Assembly (NCBI RefSeq): GCF_030733745.1
Contig: NZ_JASHIK010000007.1
Span: forward strand, 62,001 to 126,000
Source of the DNA: Stappia sp. MMSF_3263
GTDB lineage: Bacteria > Pseudomonadota > Alphaproteobacteria > Rhizobiales > Stappiaceae
DNA length: 64,000 nucleotides
Direction of reading: 5' to 3'
Numbering within the stretch: position 1 is the first letter of the stretch; each line of letters begins with the position of its first letter. The position numbers and the translations under genes are program-made. The notes under the pieces were generated by a model that made no database searches, was not told where the DNA came from, and saw only the letters and a list, made by a program, of their open reading frames with translations. Of this stretch, positions 46,258-54,443 are shown piece by piece.

Positions 46258-46514
46258 CTGCTCACTCCCGCCGGTTCGCCAAAAAGACCCGCGAGCCTCA
46301 CTTGATCCATGCCGCATCTCCGCCTGCAACTCACCCAAGTCGAAGCAGAAGCCACGCTACAAGCGCTGCTATGCCCAAAGCAGCCACTGCATCACGCAGC
46401 GCTTCGGTGATGCAATCAAAAAGAGCGCCGGTTATCGAACCTCACGGTGCAGGAGCCTTTCCAAGAGCCAGTACGGTTGGCCGGGGAGGCTCGATTTCCA
46501 GCCATTGATCAAGG
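46258..46514. other. Intergenic region between the channel and the toxin-antitoxin pair
   Basis: This stretch of about 260 bases has no convincing gene. It contains a perfect 8-base inverted repeat (TGCATCAC at 46388-46395, GTGATGCA at 46407-46414) followed by ATCAAAAAG, of unknown role. A TGATCA palindrome at 46506-46511 begins the toxin-antitoxin control region. Confidence 0.4.
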
Positions 46515-46531
46515 GGTAGCAAAATGCTACC
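46515..46531. promoter_or_regulatory. Inverted-repeat operator of the toxin-antitoxin operon
   Basis: GGTAGCA (46515-46521), AAA, and TGCTACC (46525-46531) form a perfect inverted repeat 26 bases before the antitoxin start. It is framed by two TGATCA palindromes at 46506-46511 and 46539-46544. Antitoxins of type II systems commonly bind such a site and repress their own operon. Binding is inferred. Confidence 0.65.
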
Positions 46532-46557
46532 TTGTAAGTGATCAGGAGGTCGATGCG

Positions 46558-46923
46558 ATGGCACAGTCCGTGAAGCTGAGTGACGACGTGATGGCGCTCG
46601 TGCGGCGCGAATCCGAGCTGCAGAGCCGTTCGGTTGCCGGCCAGATCACTCATTGGCTGCGGATTGGCCGCGCCATAGAGAAGTCCGGCAATTTCAACTC
46701 CAACCGTATTAGCGAAGTGCTTGCCGGAGCGCGCGAGACGCGCGATCTCACAGGTGAGGAAAAAGACGTCTGGCTCGACAGCTTCACCGAGGCGATGGCG
46801 GAGCCGGACGCGGGAGAAGAGGCATTCTTCGCCCGTCGGCGCGCGCTTGGCCTTGGCGTCGGTCTCGATGCGGGCGGCAACCTCGTGCGTGCAGCCAAAC
46901 CAAAAACCAAACCGGGGGCATGA
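46558..46923 (+). CDS. ParD-like antitoxin
   Basis: The 121-residue protein starts MAQSVKLSDDVMALVRRES and continues RSVAGQITHWLRIGRAIE, the typical ParD-like antitoxin pattern with a ribbon-helix-helix fold for DNA binding and dimerisation. The C-terminal half, acidic then basic, would bind and block the toxin. An AGGAGG ribosome binding site lies 8 bases upstream of ATG 46558. It overlaps the zeta-like toxin gene by ATGA. The combination with a zeta-like kinase instead of a ParE toxin recurs in proteobacterial chromosomes. Confidence 0.85.
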   Translation: MAQSVKLSDDVMALVRRESELQSRSVAGQITHWLRIGRAIEKSGNFNSNRISEVLAGARETRDLTGEEKDVWLDSFTEAMAEPDAGEEAFFARRRALGLGVGLDAGGNLVRAAKPKTKPGA

Positions 46924-47507
46924 GCCCGACAATGATCGTGCTCGCCGGACCGAATGGCGCTGGCAAGTCCACCCTCTACGAGACCCGCGTCGCGCCCCGC
47001 TTCGCGGGTCCTTTCATCAATGCCGATGTCATCCAGCGGGACGAACTTTGCGAGCCCTCGCCCGACGCGGCTTATGAGGCGGCACGGATCGCCGACCACC
47101 GCCGGGCGAATTGCCTCGCCAACGGCCGTGACTTTGCTACCGAGACGGTCTTCTCCCATCCCTCGAAGCTTGAACTCGTCAGGCAGGCTCGCGCGCGAGG
47201 ATTTACAGTCATCGTCATGCATGTGGGGGTGGAGGCGGCGGAGCTCTCCGTTGTCCGGGTTGGCTCGAGGGTCGAAGAGGGTGGGCACACAGTGCCGGAG
47301 AACAAGATACGCGCCCGCTACGAGCGCGGCGCACCCTTGATCCGCGAAGCCGTGCTCATGGCCGACCGGGGTATGGTCTTCGACAATTCCGGCATCAACA
47401 CACCTCCCGCACAGTGTCTCGTGTTCGCAGGCGGACGCCTTGTCTTGGCTCAGCCGTTCCTACCCGGATGGATCCGCAGGGTTTATGCGGGCGTATTGCT
47501 GCTTTAG
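46920..47507 (+). CDS. Zeta-toxin-like kinase (toxin partner)
   Basis: The 195-residue P-loop kinase has Walker A GPNGAGKST at residues 10-18, the FINADVIQRDE motif near 32-42, and FATETVFSHPSKLE near 73-86. The GGHTVPENKIRARYERG segment is typical of zeta-like proteins. Zeta toxins phosphorylate UDP-N-acetylglucosamine and block wall synthesis; whether this short chromosomal form does the same is unknown. It overlaps the antitoxin gene by ATGA and has no separate promoter. Confidence 0.85.
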   Translation: MSPTMIVLAGPNGAGKSTLYETRVAPRFAGPFINADVIQRDELCEPSPDAAYEAARIADHRRANCLANGRDFATETVFSHPSKLELVRQARARGFTVIVMHVGVEAAELSVVRVGSRVEEGGHTVPENKIRARYERGAPLIREAVLMADRGMVFDNSGINTPPAQCLVFAGGRLVLAQPFLPGWIRRVYAGVLLL

Positions 47508-47876
47508 CTTCTCGGAGCCAATGACGGCCTCGCTCGTCCGCCATCCCCGCCTCCGCTGGCCAAGATGTGATCCGCAAAAATCCCCCTGCGTAAGCCGATA
47601 GAGGACATGTCTTCGCCCGGCGCTTCTACCGGCATCCGTAGTCTTCTGTAGTCATATTGATGTCGATATCAGTGCCGGATGGTCGGAAAACTGTGGTAGC
47701 ATCAGACACTTCTCGGGTTGCCGGTCGAATTGCCGGCCGGGTTGCAGGGACGGGGCGGCCGACAGGGATCGGGCTCATCATTTGCGTCTCTCCGGCGGTC
47801 CAGCGACCACGGACCACGCGCCCCCGACGAGGGCGCGGTGCGGAAGGCAACCGGGAAGGCAAGGGGAGGTAAGGGG
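47508..47876. other. Intergenic region before the PepSY gene, with a short tandem repeat
   Basis: These 369 bases carry no credible gene. At 47714-47749 there are three imperfect 12-base units (CGGGTTGCCGGT, CGAATTGCCGGC, CGGGTTGCAGGG). The rest shows no clear promoter or terminator by eye. Confidence 0.4.
47714..47749. repeat. Three imperfect 12-base tandem repeats
   Basis: The units differ from each other at two to five positions. They lie about 130 bases before the PepSY gene. Role unknown. Confidence 0.5.
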
Positions 47877-48299
47877 ATGGTGACCGGTCGTTTTGCCCTG
47901 GTTCTTGCGATTGTCCTGCCGCTCACGGCGGCCGGCGGATTTTCGGGCTCCGCGCTGGCGATGGAGCCGGTGCCGGGCATGAAGGTCGGAACGGACCTCA
48001 ACGGGATCGTCATGAACCTCGCCGAATCCGGCTATACCACCCTGCGTTACATGAACAAGGACGGGCGCATCGAGGTCGTCGTGCGCAAGGACGGACAGCG
48101 CTTCTTCCTGCTGGTCGACGGCACAAGCGGCGTGATCGTCACCGTCGTGCCGGAAGGCGGCGATCCCCTGCTTGAGCAACCCGAGCCCATTCCGGGGGAC
48201 GAAAGCACGTCGCGGCCCGGCGAGAAGGGGCACCTGTCGCACATGATACTGCTGCCCGACGCGGTGTCGGACAGCCCCCGCCGGGGCGTGAACTCATAA
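47877..48299 (+). CDS. Small secreted PepSY-like protein
   Basis: The 140-residue protein has a signal peptide (MVTGRFALVLAIVLPLTAAG, cleaved near ALA|MEPVPG). The core DLNGIVMNLAESGYTTLRYM, then DGRIEVVVRKDGQRFFLLVD resembles PepSY-like domains, which are thought to bind or inhibit peptidases or sense envelope state. A Pro/Asp-rich tail follows. A GGAGG ribosome binding site precedes ATG 47877; the longer frame is unlikely. It is convergent with the D-Ala-D-Ala carboxypeptidase gene, 7 bases apart. Confidence 0.7.
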   Translation: MVTGRFALVLAIVLPLTAAGGFSGSALAMEPVPGMKVGTDLNGIVMNLAESGYTTLRYMNKDGRIEVVVRKDGQRFFLLVDGTSGVIVTVVPEGGDPLLEQPEPIPGDESTSRPGEKGHLSHMILLPDAVSDSPRRGVNS

Positions 48300-48306
48300 G
48301 CGTGCC

Positions 48307-49311
48307 TTAGAGATACTGCTCGATCAGGGCGGTGACCTCACGGTCGCGCGCGCCCTCGCTTTCCCCCCCGAACACCACGGCGATCACCTGCCGGCCGCCG
48401 CGCCTTGCGGAGGCAGCCAGATTGTAGCCCGAAAGGCGGATATAGCCGGTCTTGATGCCGTCGACGCCGGCGACGCGGCCGAGCAGGTTGTTGGTCGCCT
48501 CGAACGTGCGGCCGTTATAGGAGAAGCTGCGGGCGGTGAAGGCGCGGGCGCGGTTGGCGTGCCGGCTCTTCAAGGCCCGCGAGAGAATCGCCATGTCGCG
48601 CGCCGTCGTCACCTGGCGCGGATCGGGAAGGCCCGAGGCATTGACGAAATGGGTGCGCCGCATGCCCAGCGCCCGGGCCTTGGAGGTCATCGTGCGGGCG
48701 AAGGCTGCTTCCGAGCCGCCGAGGTTTTCCGCCACGGTCACGGCGACATCATTGGCCGACTTGACCGCAAGCGCCTGGATCGCCTGCGAGACGGTGATCG
48801 TTCCACCCTGCCTGAGGCCGATTTTCGCCGGCGGCTGTCCGGCGGCCCGCGCCGAGACCGAAAGCGGTGTGTCGAGGGAGACCCGGCCTTCGGACACGGC
48901 GTCGAACAACAGGTAGAGGGTCATCATCTTGGTCAGCGAGGCGGGATAGCGCAGGGCGTCCGCCTGTTCCTCGTGCAGGACGCTGCCGCTTGCCGCATCG
49001 ATGACGATCGCCGCATGGGCGCGGGGCTCCGCCTGCCCGGGAGGGGCGAAGGCGAGGGCCGGACCGGCGCTTGTGGTGGCGGTGCCCGGCAGGGCGGGCA
49101 GGGCGGCCGTCTGCACGGCGGCGGCGCGGGCAGCGTTCGCCGATACGGAGTTGCCGGCCGGCTTGCCGGCCGTCTGGCAGGCGGCAAGCACCAGGGCCAG
49201 TGACAGTGCCGCCGCGAGCTGCAGCCGCGGGCGCTGCGGTGTTGCCGCTCGCTGCGCTGCGCTTGTGCCAGTCACGGTACCCGTCACCTTGCCAATCACC
49301 TTGCCAGTCAC
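48307..49311 (-). CDS. D-alanyl-D-alanine carboxypeptidase, lipoprotein (S11 family)
   Basis: The protein (334 residues from the chosen start) trims the terminal D-Ala of peptidoglycan stem peptides. The serine-enzyme motifs are complete: SLTK (S125, K128), SAN (185-187) and KTG (287-289). A lipobox LAAC (Cys45) shows it is a lipoprotein in the envelope, not membrane-anchored by the C-terminal amphipathic helix of classical DacA. The start is uncertain; the GTG at 49311 has a GGAG site 9 bases upstream, whereas ATG 49350 and 49365 have none. The first 15 codons are a 12-base tandem repeat. Confidence 0.87.
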   Translation of the reverse strand: MTGKVIGKVTGTVTGTSAAQRAATPQRPRLQLAAALSLALVLAACQTAGKPAGNSVSANAARAAAVQTAALPALPGTATTSAGPALAFAPPGQAEPRAHAAIVIDAASGSVLHEEQADALRYPASLTKMMTLYLLFDAVSEGRVSLDTPLSVSARAAGQPPAKIGLRQGGTITVSQAIQALAVKSANDVAVTVAENLGGSEAAFARTMTSKARALGMRRTHFVNASGLPDPRQVTTARDMAILSRALKSRHANRARAFTARSFSYNGRTFEATNNLLGRVAGVDGIKTGYIRLSGYNLAASARRGGRQVIAVVFGGESEGARDREVTALIEQYL

Positions 49312-49314
49312 CGT
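49267..49314. repeat. Four imperfect 12-base tandem repeats at the start of the carboxypeptidase gene
   Basis: The units run GCCAGTCACGGT, ACCCGTCACCTT, GCCAATCACCTT, GCCAGTCACCGT on the forward strand. In the gene they give the peptide pattern VTGK-VIGK-VTGT-VTGT. As the unit is a multiple of three, copy-number change would lengthen the leader without breaking the frame. Confidence 0.75.
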
Positions 49315-49471
49315 GAATGTCTCCGCTTGCCGGGGAAGACCGGCGCTCATGTCGGCGCGCACCATATCGGATCGGCGCGGGGGGAAAAAGCCGGGAGAGG
49401 ACGACCCCGGCCGATTGTTGCGCGGGTGCCGGAGAGGCGCGGCGCTCCGGGCTCGTTTACGCAGCGTTTTC

Positions 49472-49876
49472 ATGGTACGATATGACATGGGCAAGAAGGG
49501 CTGGATCCGGACAAGACGTCTGAAGACCCTGGCTGCAAGCACCGGCAAGGTGTTTACCGGGAGCAGCATGCCCGTGCTGTTGCTGGTTGCAGGGCTTTCC
49601 GCCTTGCCCGGCCTCGCGGGGCAAACGGGTATCGCCCGGGCGGGCGAGATCCGGCAGGCGGGCGCGAACATGAACTGCACCTGCCGCTTCTTCGGAACCG
49701 ACTACAAGCTCGGCGACATGATCTGCCTGCGCGGGCCTAACGGGCCGAGGATGGCCCGCTGCTCCATGAACCTCAACAACACGACCTGGAAAACGCTGGA
49801 GCGTTCCTGCCCGACATCGCTCAGGCAGGCGCCGCATACCATCGCCACGCTGGCCGGGCTGCCCGCCGCGCATTGA
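49472..49876 (+). CDS. Small Cys-rich secreted protein of unknown function
   Basis: The 134-residue product has an N-terminal basic part and a hydrophobic core (MPVLLLVAGLSALPGLAG), so it is probably exported. The mature part has five cysteines in NCTCRFFG, MICLRGP, ARCSMN and ERSCPTS, suggesting disulfide bonds. I do not know a function; similar short proteins with a CxCRFFG-like motif seem common in Rhizobiales. The start may be ATG 49472 or 49487. It is divergent from the carboxypeptidase gene and convergent with xthA. Confidence 0.68.
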   Translation: MVRYDMGKKGWIRTRRLKTLAASTGKVFTGSSMPVLLLVAGLSALPGLAGQTGIARAGEIRQAGANMNCTCRFFGTDYKLGDMICLRGPNGPRMARCSMNLNNTTWKTLERSCPTSLRQAPHTIATLAGLPAAH

Positions 49877-49896
49877 GCGGTTATGCCGGGCAAGGT

Positions 49897-50679
49897 TCAG
49901 GCAGCGAGATTCACCCAGACCGGCACATGGTCCGACGGCTTTTCCCAGCCGCGCACATGCGCGTCGATGCCAACGCCTTCCAGGATGTCGGTCGCCTCGG
50001 GCGACAGCAGCACGTGATCGATGCGGATGCCGTTGTTCTTCTGCCAGGCGCCGGCCTGATAGTCCCAGAACGTGTAGACGCCGTCCTCCTGGTTGGTGGC
50101 GCGCACGGCGTCGGTCAGGCCAAGCGCGAGCAGGGCCCGGTAGGCACCGCGGCTTTCCGGCTGGAACAGGGCATCGTCCGTCCAGTTCTGCGGATGGCGG
50201 GCATCGCGCGGGTCCGGGATGACGTTGTAGTCGCCCAGGAGCACGAACCGCTCTTCCTCCTCGAGCCGCATGCGGGCATGGCGGATCAGACGGTCCATCC
50301 AGCCGAGCTTGTAGGGGAATTTCTCGGTGCCGAGCGGATTGCCGTTCGGCAGGTAGAGACAGCCGACGCGCAAGGGGTGCCCGTCCGTCTCGACGCGGGC
50401 CTCGATGTAGCGGGCCTGCTCGTCGCTGTCGTCGCCCGGCAGGCCGCGCGCGATGTCCGTCAGGGGGCGGCGGCTCAGAAGCGCGACGCCGTTGAAACCC
50501 TTCTGGCCATGGGTCTCGACCTGGTAGCCCGCCTCCTCGAAGGCGGCGCGGGGAAAGCCCTCGTCGACGGACTTGATCTCCTGCAGGCAGGCAAGGTCGG
50601 GCTTTGCCTCGTCGAGCCAGGCAAGCGTTGTCTCAAGGCGCGCCTTGACGCCGTTGATGTTCCAGGTGGCGATTTTCAA
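49897..50679 (-). CDS. xthA: Exodeoxyribonuclease III (AP endonuclease)
   Basis: The 260-residue enzyme removes 3' blocking groups and cuts at abasic sites in base excision repair. Catalytic signatures are KIATWNINGVKAR (residues 2-14), CLQEIKSVDE (metal-binding Glu), LPNGNP, LLGDYNVIP (Asp/Asn pair) and the terminal SDHVPVWV (His). No ATG fits; TTG 50679 with an upstream AAAGGA site starts the protein exactly at the family N-terminus. It lies 34 bases after erpA and is probably co-transcribed with it. Confidence 0.94.
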   Translation of the reverse strand: MKIATWNINGVKARLETTLAWLDEAKPDLACLQEIKSVDEGFPRAAFEEAGYQVETHGQKGFNGVALLSRRPLTDIARGLPGDDSDEQARYIEARVETDGHPLRVGCLYLPNGNPLGTEKFPYKLGWMDRLIRHARMRLEEEERFVLLGDYNVIPDPRDARHPQNWTDDALFQPESRGAYRALLALGLTDAVRATNQEDGVYTFWDYQAGAWQKNNGIRIDHVLLSPEATDILEGVGIDAHVRGWEKPSDHVPVWVNLAA

Positions 50680-50713
50680 CGGCGTCGGTCCTTTGGATCG
50701 GAAAGGCGGGAGA

Positions 50714-51067
50714 TCAGATCGAGAAGCTGGTGCCGCAGCCGCAGCCGGCGGCGGCAAGCGGGTTCCTGATCTGGAACGACTGGCCCATCAGGTCGTCGAC
50801 GAAATCGATGACCGAGCCGCTCATGTATTGCAGCGAGACAGGGTCGATGAGCACGCTCGCGCCGTCGCGGGCGATGACGAGGTCGTCGCTCTCCTGCTCC
50901 CGCACGAGGTCGTATTTGTACTGGAAGCCCGAACAGCCGCCACCCTCGACGCTGACGCGCAGGCTGGTTCCCTCCGGTTCGGAGGAGAGGATACGGGCAA
51001 TGCGCTTTACCGCCGTGTCGCTGAGGTCGACCGTTTCGGGCGTCGCGTCCGTGATGTGATCCGCCAT
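50714..51067 (-). CDS. erpA: Iron-sulfur cluster insertion protein (ErpA/IscA family)
   Basis: The 117-residue A-type carrier passes Fe-S clusters to target enzymes. The three ligand cysteines are visible in VEGGGCSGFQYKY and GCGCGTSF. The length and the LVIARDGASVLIDPVSLQYM segment support the family; ErpA and IscA cannot be told apart with full confidence. ATG 51067 has the better ribosome binding site distance (GGAAG 9 bases upstream) than ATG 51073. It is divergent from dgt, an arrangement common in alphaproteobacteria. Confidence 0.9.
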   Translation of the reverse strand: MADHITDATPETVDLSDTAVKRIARILSSEPEGTSLRVSVEGGGCSGFQYKYDLVREQESDDLVIARDGASVLIDPVSLQYMSGSVIDFVDDLMGQSFQIRNPLAAAGCGCGTSFSI

Positions 51068-51237
51068 GGTCATGCTCTTCCGTTTTGCAGGCACTGCCGT
51101 TGCCGGCGGGGATGCCGTCTCCCCGGGGCAATGGAGGCTCCGGTGCTTGCCGCGCCGGGTGATCCGGCCGGGCGGCTTGCGGGTTGCGGGAAATCGCATG
51201 CTCCGAGCAAGGCCGCCCTGTGCAAGGCGTTAGTGAA

Positions 51238-51266
51238 TAGGTATGAACAGCGCGGGCATGCGTCAA
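51238..51266 (-). promoter_or_regulatory. Candidate erpA promoter
   Basis: On the reverse strand TTGACG (51266-51261) is followed after 17 bases by TACCTATT (from 51243). The -35 element is strong and the -10 weak. It lies about 170 bases before erpA, in the divergent gap with dgt. Confidence 0.35.
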
Positions 51267-51336
51267 CAGTCTCGCTGCCCGAAAGCGTACGCGATCCTCG
51301 CGCACGTCAATCTCCGGCAGACGACCAGGAGGCCTC

Positions 51337-52554
51337 ATGACCGCACCGCTTGGCTATGGAGCCCAGCCGCGCGCCGCTTACGCCACCGACCCGGACAGAA
51401 GCGCCGGACGCCTGGTGCCCGAGGCGGAGAGCCCGACCCGCACGCCGTTTCAGCGCGACCGCGACCGCATCATCCACTCCACCGCCTTTCGGCGGCTCAA
51501 GCACAAGACGCAGGTGTTCGTCTATCACGAGGGCGACCATTTCCGCACCCGGCTGACCCACACGATCGAGGTGTCGCAGATCGCCCGCTCGCTCGCCCGG
51601 GCCATGCGGCTCGACGAGGACCTCGCCGAATGCCTGGCGCTCGCCCACGACCTGGGCCACACGCCGTTCGGGCATGAGGGGGAAGACGTCATGGACGCCG
51701 CGATGGCGCCGTTCGGCGGGTTCGACCACAACGCGCAGTCACTGCGTGTCGTCACCGTGCTGGAGCGCCGCTACGCCGAGTTCGACGGTCTGAACCTCAG
51801 CTGGGAGACGCTGGAGGGGCTGGTCAAGCACAACGGGCCGCTTCTCGACGGCAACGGGCATCCGCTTGGCAAGTTCAAGGATACGGGGCTGCCTTTCGCC
51901 ATTCGCCAGTATGCGCAGAAGCAGGACCTGCGCCTCGACAGCTGGCCGAGCGCCGAGGCCCAGGCCGCCGCGATTGCCGACGATATCGCCTATGACGCGC
52001 ATGATCTCGACGACGGATTGCGCGCCGGGCTGCTCAGCATCGAGCAGATGCGCGAGGTGCCGTTCCTGGCCCGGATCCTGGACGAGGTCGACGCGCGCTA
52101 TCCGCAGCTGGAAGAGGCGCGGCGCATTCACGAGATCGTGCGGCGTTCGATCACCCGGATGGTCGAGGACGTGATCGGCGAATCCCTGCGCAGGCTAGCC
52201 GCGCTCTCTCCCGCGGACGCGGAGGACATTCGCGCGGCCGGTGCGCCCGTTGTCGCCTTTTCCGAGGAGATGGCGGCCCGCGAACGCGAGGTGAAGGCTT
52301 TCCTCTTCGCCAATCTCTACCGGCACGAGACGATGCTCGCCGTGCGCCGACAGGTGGCCGGGGTGGTGCGCGACCTGTTCGGGGCCTATATGGCGAAGCC
52401 GGCCGAGTTGCCGGAGGAATGGCGGCGCGGCCTCGAGCAGGACGACGAGACCCGGCGGGCGCGGCGGGTGTGCGATTTCATCGCCGGGATGACCGACCGT
52501 TTCGCCATCGACGAGCATCGCCGGCTGTTTGACCACACTCCCGATTTGGGATAG
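51337..52554 (+). CDS. dgt: dGTP triphosphohydrolase-like protein (dGTPase family)
   Basis: The 405-residue HD-domain enzyme hydrolyses dNTPs, in the family sense dGTP to deoxyguanosine and triphosphate. The conserved start is [20 protein letters not shown]. The metal-binding HD motif is complete: [28 protein letters not shown] and [11 protein letters not shown]. Type II alphaproteobacterial dGTPases have this length. It may adjust dNTP pools together with NrdJ elsewhere in this window. The gap to argS is about 110 bases. Confidence 0.92.
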   Translation: MTAPLGYGAQPRAAYATDPDRSAGRLVPEAESPTRTPFQRDRDRIIHSTAFRRLKHKTQVFVYHEGDHFRTRLTHTIEVSQIARSLARAMRLDEDLAECLALAHDLGHTPFGHEGEDVMDAAMAPFGGFDHNAQSLRVVTVLERRYAEFDGLNLSWETLEGLVKHNGPLLDGNGHPLGKFKDTGLPFAIRQYAQKQDLRLDSWPSAEAQAAAIADDIAYDAHDLDDGLRAGLLSIEQMREVPFLARILDEVDARYPQLEEARRIHEIVRRSITRMVEDVIGESLRRLAALSPADAEDIRAAGAPVVAFSEEMAAREREVKAFLFANLYRHETMLAVRRQVAGVVRDLFGAYMAKPAELPEEWRRGLEQDDETRRARRVCDFIAGMTDRFAIDEHRRLFDHTPDLG

Positions 52555-52665
52555 GCCCGCCGCGCGGTATACGCCGCTTTTCCAACCGGCCCCGACACGG
52601 CCGAACCAGACCAGACCGGATTGCGGCCCAAGGGACGGAATCCTCTCCACGGACACAAGAACGCG

Positions 52666-54432
52666 ATGAACATCTTCAGCCACTATGCCGAGCTTGTGCG
52701 GGCCGCGATCCTCGAACTCCATCCGGGAGGGGAGGTCGGAGCGGACCTGTTGCAGCGATGCGTGGTGGAGCCGCCGCGCGACAGCGCCCACGGCGATCTC
52801 GCCACCAATGCGGCGATGGTGCTGGCAAAGCCGCTGAAGACCAATCCGCGTGCGCTGGCCGAAAGCCTTGGCGCCGTTCTGGCGCGTAACGACGATATCG
52901 TCAGCGCCGAGGTCGCGGGTCCGGGCTTCATCAACCTGCGGCTTGCCGACGGCGTCTGGGCGCGGGTGCTGAAGGCGGTGCTGGAGAGCGGCACCGACTT
53001 CGGCCGCTCGGTCATGGGCAGCGGTCTGAAGGTCAATGTCGAATATGTCTCGGCCAATCCGACCGGGCCGATGCATGTCGGCCATTGTCGGGGCGCTGTC
53101 GTGGGCGATGCGCTCGCTTCCCTGCTCGATTTCGCCGGCTATGACGTCACCCGCGAATATTACATCAACGATGCGGGCTCCCAGGTCGACGTGCTCGCCA
53201 ATTCCGCCTTCCTGCGTTACCGCGAGGCGCTGGGCGAGGATATTGGCGCGATCCCGGAAGGGCTCTATCCGGGCGACTATCTGGTGCCGGTCGGCAAGGC
53301 GCTCGCAGACGAGCACGGCGATGCGCTGCTGGCCATGAGCGATGCCGAGCGTCTGCCCCTGGTCAAGGAAGCGACGATCGCGGCGATGATGGAGCTGATC
53401 CGCGCGGACCTGGCGCTGCTCAACGTCCATCACGAAGAGTTCTTTTCCGAACGCACCCTGCATGCGCGCGGCGAGGGCAACAGCTCGCCGATCGACCGGA
53501 TGCTCGATGAACTGCGCGCGCGCGACTTCGTCTATGAAGGCACGCTGCCGCCGCCCAAGGGGCAGTTGCCCGAAGACTGGGAAGACAGGGAACAGACGCT
53601 GTTCCGCGCCACCGCCTTTGGCGACGACATCGACCGGCCGTTGAAGAAGTCGGACGGCTCCTACACGTATTTCGCCGCCGACGTTGCCTATTTCCTGTCG
53701 AAATACGAGCGCGGCTTCAAGGAAATGATCTTCATCCTGGGCGCCGACCACGGCGGCTACGTGAAGCGGCTGGAGGCGGTCGGACGGGCGATCTCGGGCG
53801 GCGACGCCAAGGTGATCGTGCGGCTTTGCCAGTTGGTGAAGCTGTTCCGCGCCGGCGAGCAGGTGACCATGTCGAAGCGCTCGGGCGAGTTCATCACGCT
53901 ACGCGAGGTGGTCGAGGAGGTTGGCTGCGATCCGGTGCGCTTCATGATGCTGTATCGCAAGAACGACGCGCCGCTGGACTTCGATTTCAAGAAGGTGACG
54001 GAACAGTCGAAGGACAATCCCGTCTTCTACGTGCAGTATGGCCATGCGCGTTGCAGCTCGGTGCTACGCCAGGCGGGAGAGGAGTTCGGCGATCTAGACC
54101 TTTCCGCGAAGGCCTTGTCGGACATCGACTTTTCCGGCCTCACCGATTCGGGCGAGCGCGACATCGCGGCGAAGCTTGCGGCGTGGCCGCGGCTTGTGGA
54201 AAGCGCCGCCGAAGCACACGAGCCGCACCGGGTGTCTTTCTACCTGCACGAACTGGCCAGTGCCCTGCATTCTCAATGGAATAAAGGCAAGGATTCGCCG
54301 CAATTACGTTTTATTAACGCTGAAGATCGACAAACAACACTGGCCCGCCTTGGTCTCGTACGTGCGGTCTCCCTTGTTCTAGCCTCCGGCCTTGGCATTC
54401 TTGGCGTGGCGGCTCCTGAGGAGATGCGGTAG
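52666..54432 (+). CDS. argS: Arginyl-tRNA synthetase
   Basis: The 588-residue class I synthetase charges tRNA(Arg). The N-terminal additional domain (Add-1) has the [15 protein letters not shown] motif. The HIGH-like motif is [17 protein letters not shown] and the KMSKS-like motif is [10 protein letters not shown]. The anticodon-binding domain ends with [22 protein letters not shown] 52666 ([10 protein letters not shown]) is the natural start. Two genes later lies nagZ; the argS-SPOR-nagZ order is typical for Rhizobiales. Confidence 0.96.
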   Translation: MNIFSHYAELVRAAILELHPGGEVGADLLQRCVVEPPRDSAHGDLATNAAMVLAKPLKTNPRALAESLGAVLARNDDIVSAEVAGPGFINLRLADGVWARVLKAVLESGTDFGRSVMGSGLKVNVEYVSANPTGPMHVGHCRGAVVGDALASLLDFAGYDVTREYYINDAGSQVDVLANSAFLRYREALGEDIGAIPEGLYPGDYLVPVGKALADEHGDALLAMSDAERLPLVKEATIAAMMELIRADLALLNVHHEEFFSERTLHARGEGNSSPIDRMLDELRARDFVYEGTLPPPKGQLPEDWEDREQTLFRATAFGDDIDRPLKKSDGSYTYFAADVAYFLSKYERGFKEMIFILGADHGGYVKRLEAVGRAISGGDAKVIVRLCQLVKLFRAGEQVTMSKRSGEFITLREVVEEVGCDPVRFMMLYRKNDAPLDFDFKKVTEQSKDNPVFYVQYGHARCSSVLRQAGEEFGDLDLSAKALSDIDFSGLTDSGERDIAAKLAAWPRLVESAAEAHEPHRVSFYLHELASALHSQWNKGKDSPQLRFINAEDRQTTLARLGLVRAVSLVLASGLGILGVAAPEEMR

Positions 54433-54443
54433 GGCGGGGTGTC

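Noticed and set aside
46258-46514. Short open frames upstream of the toxin-antitoxin pair
   Set aside because: Three overlapping frames exist but none has a ribosome binding site or family likeness; they probably reflect chance in the control region.
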